Assembly (NCBI GenBank): GCA_027605045.1
Contig: JAQFWX010000009.1
Location: 1,054,001 to 1,118,000, forward strand
Source: Phallus indusiatus
Taxonomy: Eukaryota > Basidiomycota > Agaricomycetes > Phallales > Phallaceae
Reading direction: 5' to 3'
DNA: 64,000 nt
Part shown: in pieces, positions 34,000 to 45,540 of the stretch
How positions within the stretch are numbered: the stretch's first letter is position 1
How the letters are laid out: each line of letters opens with the position of its first letter
Program-made: the position numbers and the translations under genes
The notes under the pieces: model-generated
The model's input: the letters and a program-made list of their open reading frames with translations, nothing else
Database searches by the model: none
What the model was told of the DNA's origin: nothing

Positions 34000-34493
34000 T
34001 CAGTCTTCGTTCGTAAGTCCGTATTTTTCATGCAGCTCCTTCACCGTAATTTGCTGAAGCACTGCGAGCTGAAAGTCTTGTCGGTTTATCAAGTCTGGTA
34101 AATACCACTTCACACTACCTTTCCTATAAGTAACTGTGAAATAGGACTGATAAAAAACACGTTACTCGATGCGTACATGCAGAAACTCACCTGCGTCGCA
34201 TCTTTCACCTCATTATACTGATGAAGCAAATGAATATGCTGACTGACAAGTCGATCCGGATCATATCTTCGAAGTGTTAACAAACGTTTGATCATATATG
34301 AATTATATCTGGAGCTGAGACAAGCTTTTAACTCACTCGCCAAGTTCCTCTAACTTTTTCTGCAAGCTAGTGATCTCGGCTTCGAGAAGAACAGCGCGAG
34401 AAGAGAGTGTATCCGACTAAAAAAATGTAAGCTCAAAGGGTCAAGAAGTTATTTATGAAGACTTTATACTGATTCTTTTTGCGTTGAGGACAT
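34000..34493 (-). CDS. swi5: Swi5/Sae3 recombination mediator subunit
   Basis: Small helical partner of Sfr1/Mei5 that loads and stabilises Rad51/Dmc1 filaments in the nucleus. Hidden among introns: five exons (34493-34470, 34416-34337, 34267-34201, 34133-34119, 34068-34000) give 84 residues, the same size as fission yeast Swi5. A coiled-coil helix (AVLLEAEITSLQKKLEELGE) leads into the diagnostic core DPDRLVSQHIHLLHQYNEVK, then DATQ-LLIGKLAVLQQITVKELH and EKYGLTNED at the C-terminus. The LLIGK exon is a 15-nt micro-exon whose donor (gtagtg) is non-consensus. Removing it would delete the LIG motif, so I keep it. Phases agree at every junction. Confidence 0.9.
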
Positions 34494-34840
34494 ATTAGTG
34501 AGAAGGTAAACGCGTCTCAAGGGGAAGTCACGGTTGTGACGGAAGGCGTCGTAACATACTCAAGTTTTCAACTGCCTTGACGTATCGTTGAGCTCTTTGA
34601 AACACTCATACCGTACGTATATAGTCATTTTAGAGGTTATGGGATTATTATTAAAAGACAGTCTCACTACAGTAAGAGACAGGAACGAGCCGAATTAAAA
34701 AACTAATAATAATATGAATGATACACTAGAGTGTAATCTACAGAAGAATCAGTGACGAAATGATACGCAAGGAGAGTAAGGATACAGAATGAAAATTAGA
34801 GGAAAAAAGAGCTTTAAAAAGAAAAGGAGGCTGAGGCTTT

Positions 34841-35906
34841 CTAGAATTTAGTCACGGAACGAAAGTTTCGCATAATACGACTGATTTGTCGGGGACGAAC
34901 TACACAAGAACCATTGGTAGCCATCGGCGCATTTGATCCGGGAGTAGTGGAAGTGTTGTTGGTGGAAGGCGTAGAATTTTCACCAACGACGACGTTAGAA
35001 ATTGCGGGACCGGGGAATTGATAGTTCTGAACAGGGTCAAAGATCTGTGAAGGAGAATGTTATTAAGAAGAGAAATACAGTTCCGTGAATAGACAATGGC
35101 TTACAGTTGGAACAAAAATACCGGGATCATTATCACTGTAAGCACCGGGAAGGGAAACAGTAGCATTAGGTTCTACGACCGTGCCGTTATTAGAGCTGAT
35201 ACGAATTTGGGTACAGCTTGGGTAGAATTCAGCTCCGCCTTGCTCATTGCCTAGATGAAGAGCAATAATTTCGTGACGGAGGAGATAATCTCCGGGGGCA
35301 ATATTCTCCGGAAGAGTGACGTTGACCGATTGACCTTCGACTACAGTAAATGTGTTAATGACTTCTCTCGATAGTATTAAGGAAGTGTCGGACTTACACA
35401 ATGCCTGTTGATTCCAGACACTGAGATTATTTGGAAGCTGACCTGCCTCGTCGATCTTGAACCATTGAGCATTAATTGCGTCGAATTGGTCGCACGTCGT
35501 GTTGCCGCAGGTAGACATATATGTCAACATGGGGCCAATGTTATGGGGCCACTATTTGAAAAGCATCGCGTAAGCTTGGAAGTATAGAGAAGAGAAAAGA
35601 CAAGGTACGTACTTTGGTATTTTCGCCGCTATGCCAGTCGAAACTTACAACACTACCAGGATTGGCAGGGGCAACCATCGAAGCGATAAGAGCATTCTTG
35701 CCACAATTGACGTCGCGATTGGTGGCGCCTTTGACTGGGGTGATGTCGTCGATGACACGAATGGGACTAGGGGAATTTCCTTGATTTGGAATATTTCCTT
35801 GAAAAACTTTGCCGTCAATTGCGACAGAAGCTAGAAAGCCGTGTGAGAGAGCGGATGGAGCGACAGATGCTGCCAGAGCAAATGCGAAGCTTGCTGAGTA
35901 TTTCAT
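34841..35906 (-). CDS. AA9 lytic polysaccharide monooxygenase
   Basis: Secreted copper enzyme that oxidatively cleaves cellulose or related glucans. Four exons. The signal peptide MKYSASFAFALAASVAPSALS is followed by His1 of HGFLASVAIDG, the first copper-brace residue. CGKNALIASMVAPANPGSVV follows, then the second brace His in WPHNIGPMLTYMSTC. WFKIDEAG, a VTLPENIAPGDYLLRHEIIA block with ALH, and FYPSCTQIRI with the axial Tyr come next. Instead of a CBM1 it ends in a Ser/Thr/Pro-rich linker and a basic tail ending MRNFRSVTKF. A TATA box is about 125 bp upstream. The active-site set is complete; cellulose versus hemicellulose preference cannot be decided. Confidence 0.93.
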
Positions 35907-36030
35907 ATTTGATATTGAACTTTGAGAGAGAATAAGCGAGGAGAGAAAGTCTCTGAGCTGTGATTCAGGTGCTTGTGGGGAAAGAAAGTTGGTTGTTGTT
36001 GTGTTGGGTTGCTCGAGTACAATAGATCGC

Positions 36031-36037
36031 TTTTATA
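36031..36037 (-). promoter_or_regulatory. TATA box of the AA9 gene
   Basis: TATAAAA on the minus strand, ending about 125 bp upstream of the ATG at 35906. Repeat copy 1 begins just 21 bp further upstream. Confidence 0.55.
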
Positions 36038-36057
36038 GCTTTCATTGCTTTTCGTCC

Positions 36058-36444
36058 ACCCATAAATTCAGGACAGTGACGATATGTGGACAACGGATTC
36101 ATTGTTGAAGGGACAACATAAAGGCAGGACGGGACCATATTAATTAAACAAGGGACGCAAAAGAAAAAGAAAAAGAAAAAGAAAAAGATTCCAATTGTCC
36201 GTTAATTACGCAACTCTTTACATTTCGAGCTCCGACGTCGAACTCGCACCAACAACGTGGACGGGCGTCTCTGGACCAAAGCTTGCAAATTTCACCGGCA
36301 CCTTCCAAGTTCTCTTCGGAGAAGTGCAAGAACAGCCGCCTTTGTTGTCCACATTCTTCGATTATCTTACAAATCCTTGGTTTGACTATAAGGGATGCCG
36401 TTGGACGAAATGGAAATAAAATCATGGACTACCCAGTGGATATT
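36058..36444. repeat. Segmental duplication, copy 1 (387 bp)
   Basis: Direct repeat of 39673-40046, about 3.6 kb apart and by eye roughly 90% identical. Shared landmarks are ataaattcaggacagtga near the start, a (GAAAAA)n run, the tgtccacattcttcgattat string, and catggactac-cagtggatat at the end. This copy has about four GAAAAA units against about two in copy 2. It also carries a 9-bp insertion that keeps a plus-strand frame open (YATLYISSSDVELAPTT ...). It sits directly upstream of the AA9 promoter. No clear terminal inverted repeats or target-site duplication were seen. Confidence 0.85.
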
Positions 36445-38552
36445 AATATCCTTGTCCGGCGAAACCTATGCGAAATGGCCTTTTGGGTCCAGGTTTTCAA
36501 ATTATAGACGTTGCCTCATCCACCGAAAACGAGGACATCACAAAACATATCGGGTTCAGTCGAGAAGCAGCCCGGTGGTAAGTTTTATGGATTGTTAAAG
36601 GAACGACATTATTCGTGTTGAGAATCGTCAAGAAACGTTGTCAAAAAGGCGAGTGTTGCTCGGAGATTGCCATCAGATCAAGTCCGCTCGGCTCCTCGGC
36701 TGTACCTGGCGGCTCTCTGGATTACAACATAGACAAGTTTGTCCAATCCACCGAGCTTGAGGTAAATCCAATAATGACACTCAAAAATCATTTGTCGACG
36801 ATTGCGCATACTATTCTTTTGGTGAAGTATGGTCAACCTCAAACGACAAGAAAGCTTTGTGGTAATTAGAATTCATCTTCCATGTCAGCTCTAGAAGAAC
36901 GGGCAAAATCCAACTAATAGTCGAATCTCAAACATTATTGAATGCTGTGGCGTTTAAGAGACCGAGGAAATCCAATTCTGGGTACCTTGATTGCAATCTC
37001 TGTCAGTAGCTGGTGGGTTCAGCTATGGCAGTGCTTAGCAGCGCCATTTACTGAAGCGAGCTATGTTTAGAATGGGTTATTGCTTATATCGCCATAAATT
37101 TGTAAACCGGACTGTTAAAATGTTCAGGATACAGTTGATGAATAGGATCGATGATGTAACGGTATTTAGAATTTAAAAGATTGACGCCTCCCGTGGTTGG
37201 ATCAAAGTCGTCAGAAGGGCTCGACGGCTTTGTAAAATCCTAAGTAGGTTTCGCACTTGAGGTGTAGACTCGATAACGCTCCAAGGCTGCTATCCTGCTC
37301 AATGGGGAAGCAATTGGTACACACTGTAGTGACTGCACTCTCTTCTGAGACTATGATGATTCGCGAGAGCAAAAGCTTCACCTAATCCATCTTCGTCGAC
37401 ATACTAAAGTCCACAGATTGTCTGCAATTTGTCGGCTCTGATCAGTGACCTGGGTTTTAACTGAAGACTTCCAGATGGTGGAGCGTGCTCCAGGATTCAA
37501 ACCCAGATTACTGATCGTCGGGGGTTTGTTGCATCTAGCTTGCAATCCACTTCCCCGTATAGTAGTATTAAGGGAAAAATGTTTGTGCGTTCTATTGTTG
37601 GCCACAAAACGCGTGGTACACTGGTACCCACTTCTTGTTACAGCGCTCTTGAAAACCTAAGGCGGGTGACCGTTTTGAGAAGAACACGATTTTTGAATTT
37701 CTATCTCTAAAAATCAGCTGTGAAAAACTTGTCAGTGAGCACTTGGAAAAAAACAGCTTCTGAATATCTTTGACAGTTGAAGAGAAATCTTTTTTCTTAA
37801 ATCAAAAAATAGGTTCTCACCCGGCTTAGACTTTGAAAAGCGCTGTAATTGCCCATGGGAGTCCCCGGGATTCGGGAAAAGATGTTATGGTTCAACGGCT
37901 TATTTTACTTTGACGTTAGCTGGAGCTTCTTTCCTAAATATACCCCAATATCTTGACATATTGCCAACGTTTGATGTATGGTTGTCCGGTAGAATAACTC
38001 CATCCTCCAAAAAGCTCTAGAACTGAGCTTCTTTTGACATTACCGGCATTTATTGTAACCATTCAGAAACTATTGGAAGTCGAACGTGGCTTTTCAGCAG
38101 CCTCAAACGTCTCACAGCCGAATGATATGCCAGAATTTGTTAGAGATCAACAAGAATAATCCAGTCACGATGTCCGGTTATTGGATTTCGACCTCCATCA
38201 CCTGAGAATTGCGCATTGGGCAGCCCAAATCTCCCACATGATACTAGTCTACAATAGGATATGTTTGTACACTACAAACAGATCACGTACACTAGTATTT
38301 AGGTCAGCTTGGTACCGCTGGTTGAGAGTCCTGCACAGATACACCGGTTCTCCCCAAACCGTCCCAGACTCTAAGAAGGCCCTTGACTCTCAGATATTTC
38401 CAAACCTCCATCGTCCATCACAACTTGAAATCGTTCAACTTGGAACTATCCCCCCCACTGTTATGCGTTCTTCCAAAATTCAATATCACTCCCGAATGGT
38501 ACGTTATATTCAAAGTCAATTTATGAATGAGATCATTTTAATTGTATAACAG
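36445..38552. other. Intergenic region
   Basis: About 2.1 kb between repeat copy 1 and the secreted Cys-rich gene. Frames at 36615-36869 (+) and 38181-38549 (+) were read without finding a domain. A short minus-strand stretch near 37480-37515 resembles a tRNA T-arm by chance. Confidence 0.4.
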
Positions 38553-39182
38553 ATGAACGTTTTGTTGCTTCTATTTTTCACATCCCTTTCCGGTTTCACA
38601 GTCAAAGCTCAAGCTAACACTGCTTGTTTCTCGGCTGGTGTTCCAACTAGCAGTGCTCCTGGATGTTCCTCGCAGTCTGTAACTAGCTTTTGCGGCAATT
38701 TTTCAGCACAGGCAGTGCGTGATCTCCTCATTGAATGTCAGTGATCCGAGCCGATTGATAATACTCTGTATTAGTTTGAACCACTTGACTCTGGGATGCG
38801 CTGTTTCAGTGATCTCACTGCTACTTCCTGTGAGCGTCATTCTGTTATTGTGTCAAGTCGTGTACATTGAGCTGACGGACAAAATGTAATACACACACCT
38901 ATATTTCCGCTGTTCCATAAAAAGGTCTTTTCACATTGGTCAATATTGCAACGATCACCGTCCCGCCGATTAACGCAGCCTGTCAAGAAGCACTCAGTGC
39001 AGTCCTTTCAGAATGTGAATTTGTACGTATGCATGAAATTTTCCTCGCGTTTATGTAAAATTAATTCTATAATCCATTAGGGTGGAATAGGGCAACTCAG
39101 TGGAGGAAGATTTACTTTTTCCGTTGTAGCCGGCGAAAATACTTGTCCCACTGTCGTTGGAGGAACCACGGCCGAGAATTGA
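38553..39182 (+). CDS. Small secreted cysteine-rich protein
   Basis: Three exons (38553-38736, 38925-39022, 39081-39182) splice in frame to 127 residues. An N-terminal signal peptide (MNVLLLLFFTSLSGFTVKAQA) precedes a mature part with seven cysteines: NTACFSAG, APGCSSQ, SFCGNF, LLIECL, NAACQEA, LSECEF and ENTCPTVVGG. The introns split a Cys codon and fall after CEF. The AVRDLLIEC and EALSAVLSEC segments resemble each other, as if the fold contained two related helices. I do not recognise the family; small secreted proteins of this kind are common and fast-evolving in mushrooms. Repeat copy 2 lies about 500 bp downstream. Confidence 0.75.
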
Positions 39183-39672
39183 CACCCATGATATTCCTAA
39201 GCAACGCCTCCAAGGAAGCGAAGAATGAAAAACCTTGCGAAATGTTTCTTTTTTTCTTGTGGAGTTTCTTTAAATGTCACTCAGTCCCTAGTCTGTCAAT
39301 GAGCGTGCTGTCGTGTGAGGCATAAACTTCATACATACACACTTGTACTGTTACAGCGCTTTGCATATACATAATCTGACTTGCAAGCTGGAATTGAATC
39401 TTGTTATTTTTAGCGTGTGATCGAGCAAAATAAACCAAAAATGTTGATTCAAAGAGGCAACGCAGTCTATTGTTGAAATAACCTTTCTTCCAAGATTTAC
39501 TTTCAAATTGAAATGCAGATCACCGCCTTGATCCCAAAAACTTGCCTCAAGTTCAGTCAAGGCGACACATGATGCATGACATTATTGACGCGTATAGTTT
39601 CACCAAATGCGACCTGAGCCGAGCAACGACCACTGGCCACTGTCAAGCACAATAGGCCGCCTTTACAGTTTT

Positions 39673-40046
39673 ACCTATAAATTCAGGACAGTGATTATAT
39701 GTGGACAATGAATTCATCGTTGAAGAGACAACATAAAAGCAGGACGGGACCATATTAATTAAGCAAGGGACGCAAAAGAAAAAGAAAAAAGATTCCAATT
39801 GTCCATTGATTATGCGACTCTTTACATTTCCAGCTCCGACGTCGAACTCGCACCAACAACGCGGACGGGCGTCTTCGGACCGAACTTTTCAAATTTCACC
39901 TTCCAAGTTCTCTTCGGAGAAATTCAAGAGAAGCCGCCTTCGTTGTCCACATTCTTCGATTATCTTACAAGTCCTTGGTTTGACTTTACATAAGGGATGC
40001 CGTTTGACGAAATGGAAATAAATCCATGGACTACGCAGTGGATATT
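39673..40046. repeat. Segmental duplication, copy 2 (374 bp)
   Basis: Partner of the repeat at 36058-36444, same orientation. Its last 16 bp overlap the final codons and stop of the MARVEL-like gene (stop at 40031-40033). The rest of this copy is that gene's 3' flank. Confidence 0.85.
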
Positions 40047-40829
40047 TCCTTGTTCGGAAATGCCCATCTTCCATGAGAATGCCTCAACAAAGCGTCCCGG
40101 CCTCTCGTGGCAGCAAATACAATGCTAGAAATCCAAATAACGGAAATTGTTATCCACGTGATCCAAACAAAGGCGACGAGCGCGGTAAGAAGCCGGCATG
40201 CTTCGAATTGCCAACAGAACGAAAGGTCCCCCCAAAAGTTCTGTGAAATTATAGAAGTTTTTTGAATAACACAATAAGGGACATGTCAGGTGGTTCAATT
40301 TGATCTTGGGTTGAACTTACGGTTGCAACGCCAGCACCCGCTATGTATAAAACCCATAGGCACCCAAGGAAGAAAAGCTCAAAGATGACTTTGACGAATA
40401 TGCCACCTCGTTCGACTTCACGAGAGATAACGTGGAGCCTGTTATGCGGTCGTTACCGGACTGTCGTAGAAGAACACACCAAATAACGTACATGTGGAAG
40501 GACCAAAAGAAGGTGAAAACTGAGGTAGCAAATAGCTCTGCGACGACATTATCTGCGATGATTCGTTAGGGAAAGCGTATCCGACTGGGAAGTACTGAGG
40601 AGTTATTACCGAAGAAAGGCTGGCCATGATTTAAGGGATCGTCAGGCTGCAAGTGTAAAGTATAGTTAAGTCTTTCGGCGGTCAATCCAATCAACGTTCC
40701 AGAAAATAGTATCTAACAAGAGATTAAGGGCTGCAGCAAATCGTTCGTTTTCAAACGGCATACCAGTGCAATGTACAACCATCTGCGAAAGAGATAGAGC
40801 TTCAAGGAAAAGGGAAGTATAACAGCCAT
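40031..40829 (-). CDS. MARVEL-like four-helix membrane protein
   Basis: About 185-residue integral membrane protein of a family common in basidiomycetes. Five exons from ATG at 40829: RRWLYIAL-ILFSGTLIGLTA, ERLNYTLHLQPDDPLNHGQP, then DNVVAELFATSVFTFFWSFH, a cytosolic VISREVERGG loop, VIFELFFLGCLWVLYIAGAG, an extracellular NFWGDLSFCWQFEACRLL with two Cys, and LVAFVWITWITISVIWISSI before a short basic tail. Four hydrophobic spans and the loop Cys pair fit MARVEL-type proteins. The N-terminus is short, so an additional upstream exon is possible. The role, likely membrane organisation, is inferred from the fold only. Confidence 0.75.
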
Positions 40830-41475
40830 TATCGGTATGCAAGAATACGACAACTGCAGAAAATCGCGCAGATTCGTCTCATATATATACGTATGTATAT
40901 CCTCGCATACTCTCGGAGTTTCTCTGAAATGGATGCCAGTCACATCAAGAAACATGGTAAACACATGTCCCGAACGCGAACAATACACCAGCACGTTATC
41001 TCAATTCTATTAGTTCATTTGACTACTGAAACACTAATAAATCAATACGAGAGCGCAAGAAGACCGTGCCGTTACCACGAGGTTTTGTTACTGCTATCGG
41101 TCTATAGTATCATGCAACAACTGTCACCACGACGTTCTGAATTTCCTATCTTCAATTTTCGGGTATTGAAACGCATTTGAATTCATGTCAATGGCTTCTG
41201 TTTCACTCCAAGTTGAGAAATTTGTTTGATAATTTGTTTTAATCTAACAACGAATCCTCACGTGAATGCGATTATACAGGCGTCATTACATATAATCAAG
41301 GCTATCATACGATGTAATTGATATGTTTTGGCTTATAGCTCTCCCATTTTCATTCGGAAGAGAAGGCAAGCACTCCTATTCATGCTCAGAATACGCCGGG
41401 TATCCACAAGCGTTGCCTTCATTTCTCATACGTTACATATTATAACAACGCTTTGACTCTGTCTCCGAGCTTGTT
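40830..41475. other. Intergenic region
   Basis: About 650 bp between two minus-strand genes. No supported gene. Confidence 0.4.
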
Positions 41476-42729
41476 TTAATAAACATTCGACCAGCTGACT
41501 ACATTATTCCTGTTCTCCTTATTTACTTCCTCGTTGTCGTCGTATTCATCACCCATGGTTACAACCACCCTCAGACTCTCTTCTCGCGCGGGACGTTCAC
41601 CAGGAACGTTTCTTCCGCTTTCAAAGACACAAGCTGGCACCGCTCCAATTTCAACTTCGGCCGCACTTCCCGTGTTATTAGGAAGATTACGCTGTCCGAA
41701 TTCTGTTCTGACAGGAGACGAGGGCACATAAAATGGTGACTTTCGACCGACGATGCACCATCCATCTGCACAACGTTTAATGAGAGTGAGTTTTTCGTTT
41801 GGACGGAGGACGAGTTCGTCGGGGAGAAGCGGTGTAAAGATTGAACGGACTTTGAGGACGTTTGGTTGCGGTTGAGTTGGTAGCGGTGGTTGGGCAGAAG
41901 ATGGTTGGGATACAAAGGAGAGGTTGGATTGACTGCCAAGATCTACATTCAACTCGCCATCAGAAGCTGAAGTTGAGAGGTACAGAGTTGATCGTCTCCG
42001 GTTGCTAATTAGGGATGAACGGGATATTCTAGCCGTTGCTTTATTATGGCGTGTACTTGAAGAGGAGGAGGAGACGGCGGCGTCCAAAGGACTTGAAGGG
42101 TCCGGCTCGTCGGAAACGGGGACAGGAAGGGGTGCAAAAGGCCGAGGCATGGTCCCATTGGCTTCGTGACGGCCTATAATTTCTTGCGACAATACTCTGC
42201 GAACAGACGGGGTGGCCAAGGACGATGGCTTCTTCGGGGGTATATTGACATCTGGCATATGTGATTTGCGCGGACTTGAAGGCAATCCGTTCGGGTGAAA
42301 GCTCTTCAAAGAGGTCGGTGATGTCTTTGGCGTGGACAAATCTCGGCTGACGGCCAGAGGACTCGATATGCTACATACAGAAGAAAGTTATACGGCAAAC
42401 ACTATCATCAAATATTACAGAACTTACACTAAGGGTGTTGATCCCAAGGGTATACTACTCACAGAAGCATACGGCGATACAAGTTTACTTGAGTTGTACG
42501 GATAATTCAATGACGAATTTGACTTCAGCTTTTCCGAATCCACGTTCGAACTGACAGTTGAAGCAACGGTCTGCACGAACTGCAAATTACGCTCAATCTC
42601 TGCCCGCCGTCTTCGTTGCACGAATATGAGCGTTACGAAAACTGCCAGCGCCGTGGCTAGGACAGCCACCACGGTTAGACCGATGACGAGACCACTTGAA
42701 AGGCCTTTGCTGACGGATATGCTACTCAT
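41476..42729 (-). CDS. Single-pass membrane protein with C-terminal SH3 domain
   Basis: Two exons (42729-42428, 42370-41476). The N-terminus is short and extracellular, followed by one strong transmembrane helix (GLVIGLTVVAVLATALAVFV) and a basic stop-transfer RRRRAE. A long Ser/Pro-rich cytosolic linker with many phosphorylatable sites comes next. The SH3 domain follows: VRSIFTPLLPDELVLRPNEK (ALYDY-like start and RT loop), LIKRCADGWCIVGR (conserved DGW) and EIGAVPACVF (the GxxP strand). Topology resembles Sho1-type or polarity adaptors, but with one helix rather than four. The ligand is not predictable. There is no clear secretion signal apart from the helix. Confidence 0.78.
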
Positions 42730-43700
42730 GTGCTATCGGGAGTATGGCACTTTAACCCAATATACAGTTTTCTTCAGGCGAGAAAGCCAGACGGAAATCC
42801 TCGTGTTGGAGACGGACGTCCGGGAACTATCTGAGATGTACAAACCAATTACCCCTGAGAGGTAGGTTAGTCGTAAAGGATGTTAAAGAGTGGAAGAGGG
42901 AAGGAACGACAGACGGAAAGAAACACAGCGAGGTACCAAATTGATGACAACCGCAGTGAACTAGTGAATTTATTGACGGGCATAACTCACCCTATACACT
43001 TCGGAGGTGTGGGGCCGTGCTAAATATGACAGCGCATTTGACAATTTATCATACTTATACGCAGCCGAACCCTGGGCCTGAGTGGTTGAGAGTCTAACAA
43101 GTCTAACCGAATCCCCTAAGTATTAGTACTTCAACAATCATTAATTCGCTGCGAATATAAGATTTGCGAATGTAGACTTTCGCTTGCGTTCATTAGCACT
43201 TTGCATGACAGATGCCCCTGGGAATTTTCTGTTGAAACAACAACTGATAATGGAAAGAACTTGAACGTCTGCCGCAATTATTGCTCCCGGCCGTTGGCAA
43301 CGAAACTAATTTGGGCCCTGATCGTAATCAGACGATCTCACTATGTACATCCGTATACCTACGTAGATCTACGTAAGTATACATATATGTACCCAGGTAG
43401 ATTCACTACCATTATGAGTCCTCCGCCTCCTCTTGGATTTAGAAAAGCTGTTTAGAAAATTTAAGAGATATTTCATCCGAATCTATCTAAGAAAAAAATC
43501 TAGAGTCTGAGACAAGTACTAGTTAGGAATTGCGTTGGCTGAGCAATCAAACCGAGGTCCGAGATAAATATGTATAACGGTAACATTGGCCGACAGAATA
43601 AAAGTATATCGTCGTACATGCGTTTATCGTTGAGATTGGCCGAAAGAAATGAAGTCGGGGAGAGTAGGCTTCGGGAGTTCAAATTAAATCCAAACCGTGT
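42730..43700. other. Intergenic region
   Basis: About 970 bp. Contains a perfect 16-bp palindrome TACGTAGATCTACGTA at 43360-43375 and no supported gene. Confidence 0.45.
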
Positions 43701-45540
43701 TTACTTCCGATTTTCGCTCATTCCCCATCGACCCGTAATAGGCGCCCCTTGTAACCTGGCTGCTTCTTCAAAGACTGCTTTCCCCTCTGCGCGCACATCC
43801 AGATTAGTGAAAACGTATTCAAAGGATACTATGAACATATCTAACCTTTCTCAAAACGTATGGGACCCTGGTTATTATGGTGATGCCACAAAATGAATAT
43901 TACTTTCGTTTCGGACAAGATTAGAAAGCACTTACCAGCTCTTCCAAACGGTAGCCTTCAGATTTCCACTTTGGACCAGGTACATAATCTTTGTTGATCA
44001 GATTGAGATTCACCAACAGATTTTGTAACAGAAGTCTAAGACCAGTGGGCTGTGGTGAATACCAAGGATCCGGTCGTTGCCTACATCGCTCCTATCAGCT
44101 TTTGTCGTAAATCCGAGTTATAGAAGGTTGAACATACTGGGTGACATTCAAACGCGGATTCGAGTCAATTTGAGCATTTAGCTGTATGGGCGATTTCGGC
44201 ACCGTCCGTGGAAGGCACAGATGTCGGACATAAAATTTCCTGATCATCAAGAAACATTGCACCAAGCACTCAATAGTTCGAGGTGGGTCAGGAAGCCTAT
44301 GATTTATAATTCGACGTGATAATTCAAAGGGATTTGCCACAAGTGACCACCACTCACATTGCAATTCTGCGCGCATTTTCTCCTACGAGACACAGGAAAA
44401 GATTACGCATCAATTCGGGTATGCCAAATCGGCGTGGAACACGTTGTAGGAAGTAGTCGAAACCAGCATTGACCAGTTCATTGGCTTCTTTCGATGGAGC
44501 CAGCTCTCTTTCGAAATTCTGTCAAAAAAAGAAGTAGGTACGTCGTTTTCAGCTTAATTTTGAGAAGAAAAAAGTGACCTCCAGCCAGTGCACCATATCT
44601 AAACGGGTTTCCCAAAGATCATGGATGTCCATCATTCTTCCGATTTCTTTCCAGTAAATAAAGACTGCCTTTATCATATTCAGAGACGAGATGTTTGCAG
44701 AGTGAAACACAGGACATACGTCTCTTTCCATTTCAGTAGGTTGACGCCAATCATATCGAGCTGTCCATTCCTGAACGTTGGGTTCCGCAGCGGTGAGCCT
44801 ACGGTTCAGTTATAGTTCATAAAAACCTACCAATGGCTCATGCATAAGCAGCGCCAAAGTATACAAATAATATTCGTTGCCCTAATATAATATTAACCGA
44901 CGTTTAATATATAGGAAAGAAAACGCGATTCTCACGATTTTATATCTGCGATGAAGGACATTCACACGAGCAACAGCGATTGTCGCACGAGGATCGACAT
45001 TAGCTTCCAAGTTGAAATCAGCCGAGTTAGGATCTATGGGCAAGGGAAAGGCCAGCCAGGTCCACATCAATATTTCTGTCTATGTAAGAGAGAGGTGAGA
45101 AAGACAATCTTCAGTTTGTACATGTTGCTCATAAGAGTCGGTATCGCGTACATCCAGAGCCCTTTTGCCCGAAGTTGACAAATTCTTCATTTGCCCCGTT
45201 TGAAGCAACAATTCTGCCATCCGTTGCTAACGCATGTCTGAGTAACCAAACTCGTTTTAACTATAAAGCCTACTGGAATAAACGCTTTGATCAATGCCAC
45301 CTCCGCGCCGAGGTTAGTGATTTGCGGACAATCGTACGCCATCAACGATAATGTTATTTGTTGACCTTGCCTAGGCGTCAGTTCATTCCGTTCCCAAATG
45401 GGACCAAATTTGGCCTCAACAGCGTGTACACGTTGGTATCGACGGTGGTGGACGTAGGCCACGTAAGCAAAAAAAACGGCAGGAAGGATAGTGGTAACAG
45501 ACAATACTGTCATTTTGAGGGTGTCCGTAAGGAACTTCAT
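43701..45540 (-). CDS. MpaB-like ER-bound oxygenase (DUF2236 / rubber-oxygenase-type fold)
   Basis: Multi-exon gene beginning with an N-terminal membrane anchor (MTVLSVTTILPAVFFAYVAY), so probably ER-bound and facing the cytosol or lumen. Family blocks in order: RYQRVHAVEAKFGPIWE, LTPRQGQQITLSLMAYDCPQ, ELLLQTGQMKNLSTSGKRAL, DTEILMWTWLAFPLP, DPRATIAVARVNVLHRRYKI, YYLYTLALLMHEPL, WTARYDWRQPTEMERD, KEANELVNAGFDYFLQRVP, a C-terminal PGPKWKSEGYRLEELGP and final RLQGAPITGRWGMSENRK. RxxxRVxxLHxRYKI is the most diagnostic segment. Relatives bind haem-like cofactors and oxidise lipophilic substrates (mpaB acts on a farnesyl chain in mycophenolic acid synthesis). The substrate here is unknown. It is divergently placed from a DJ-1 gene. 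Confidence 0.85.

Noticed and set aside
37440..37560. Possible minus-strand tRNA (T-arm-like gggtttgaatcc)
   Set aside because: No acceptor stem, D-arm or anticodon arm can be folded around it.
38041..38165. Possible hAT transposase C-terminal fragment (LLEVERGFSAASN-like)
   Set aside because: Similarity is a few residues only, with stops in the alternative frame and no element ends nearby.
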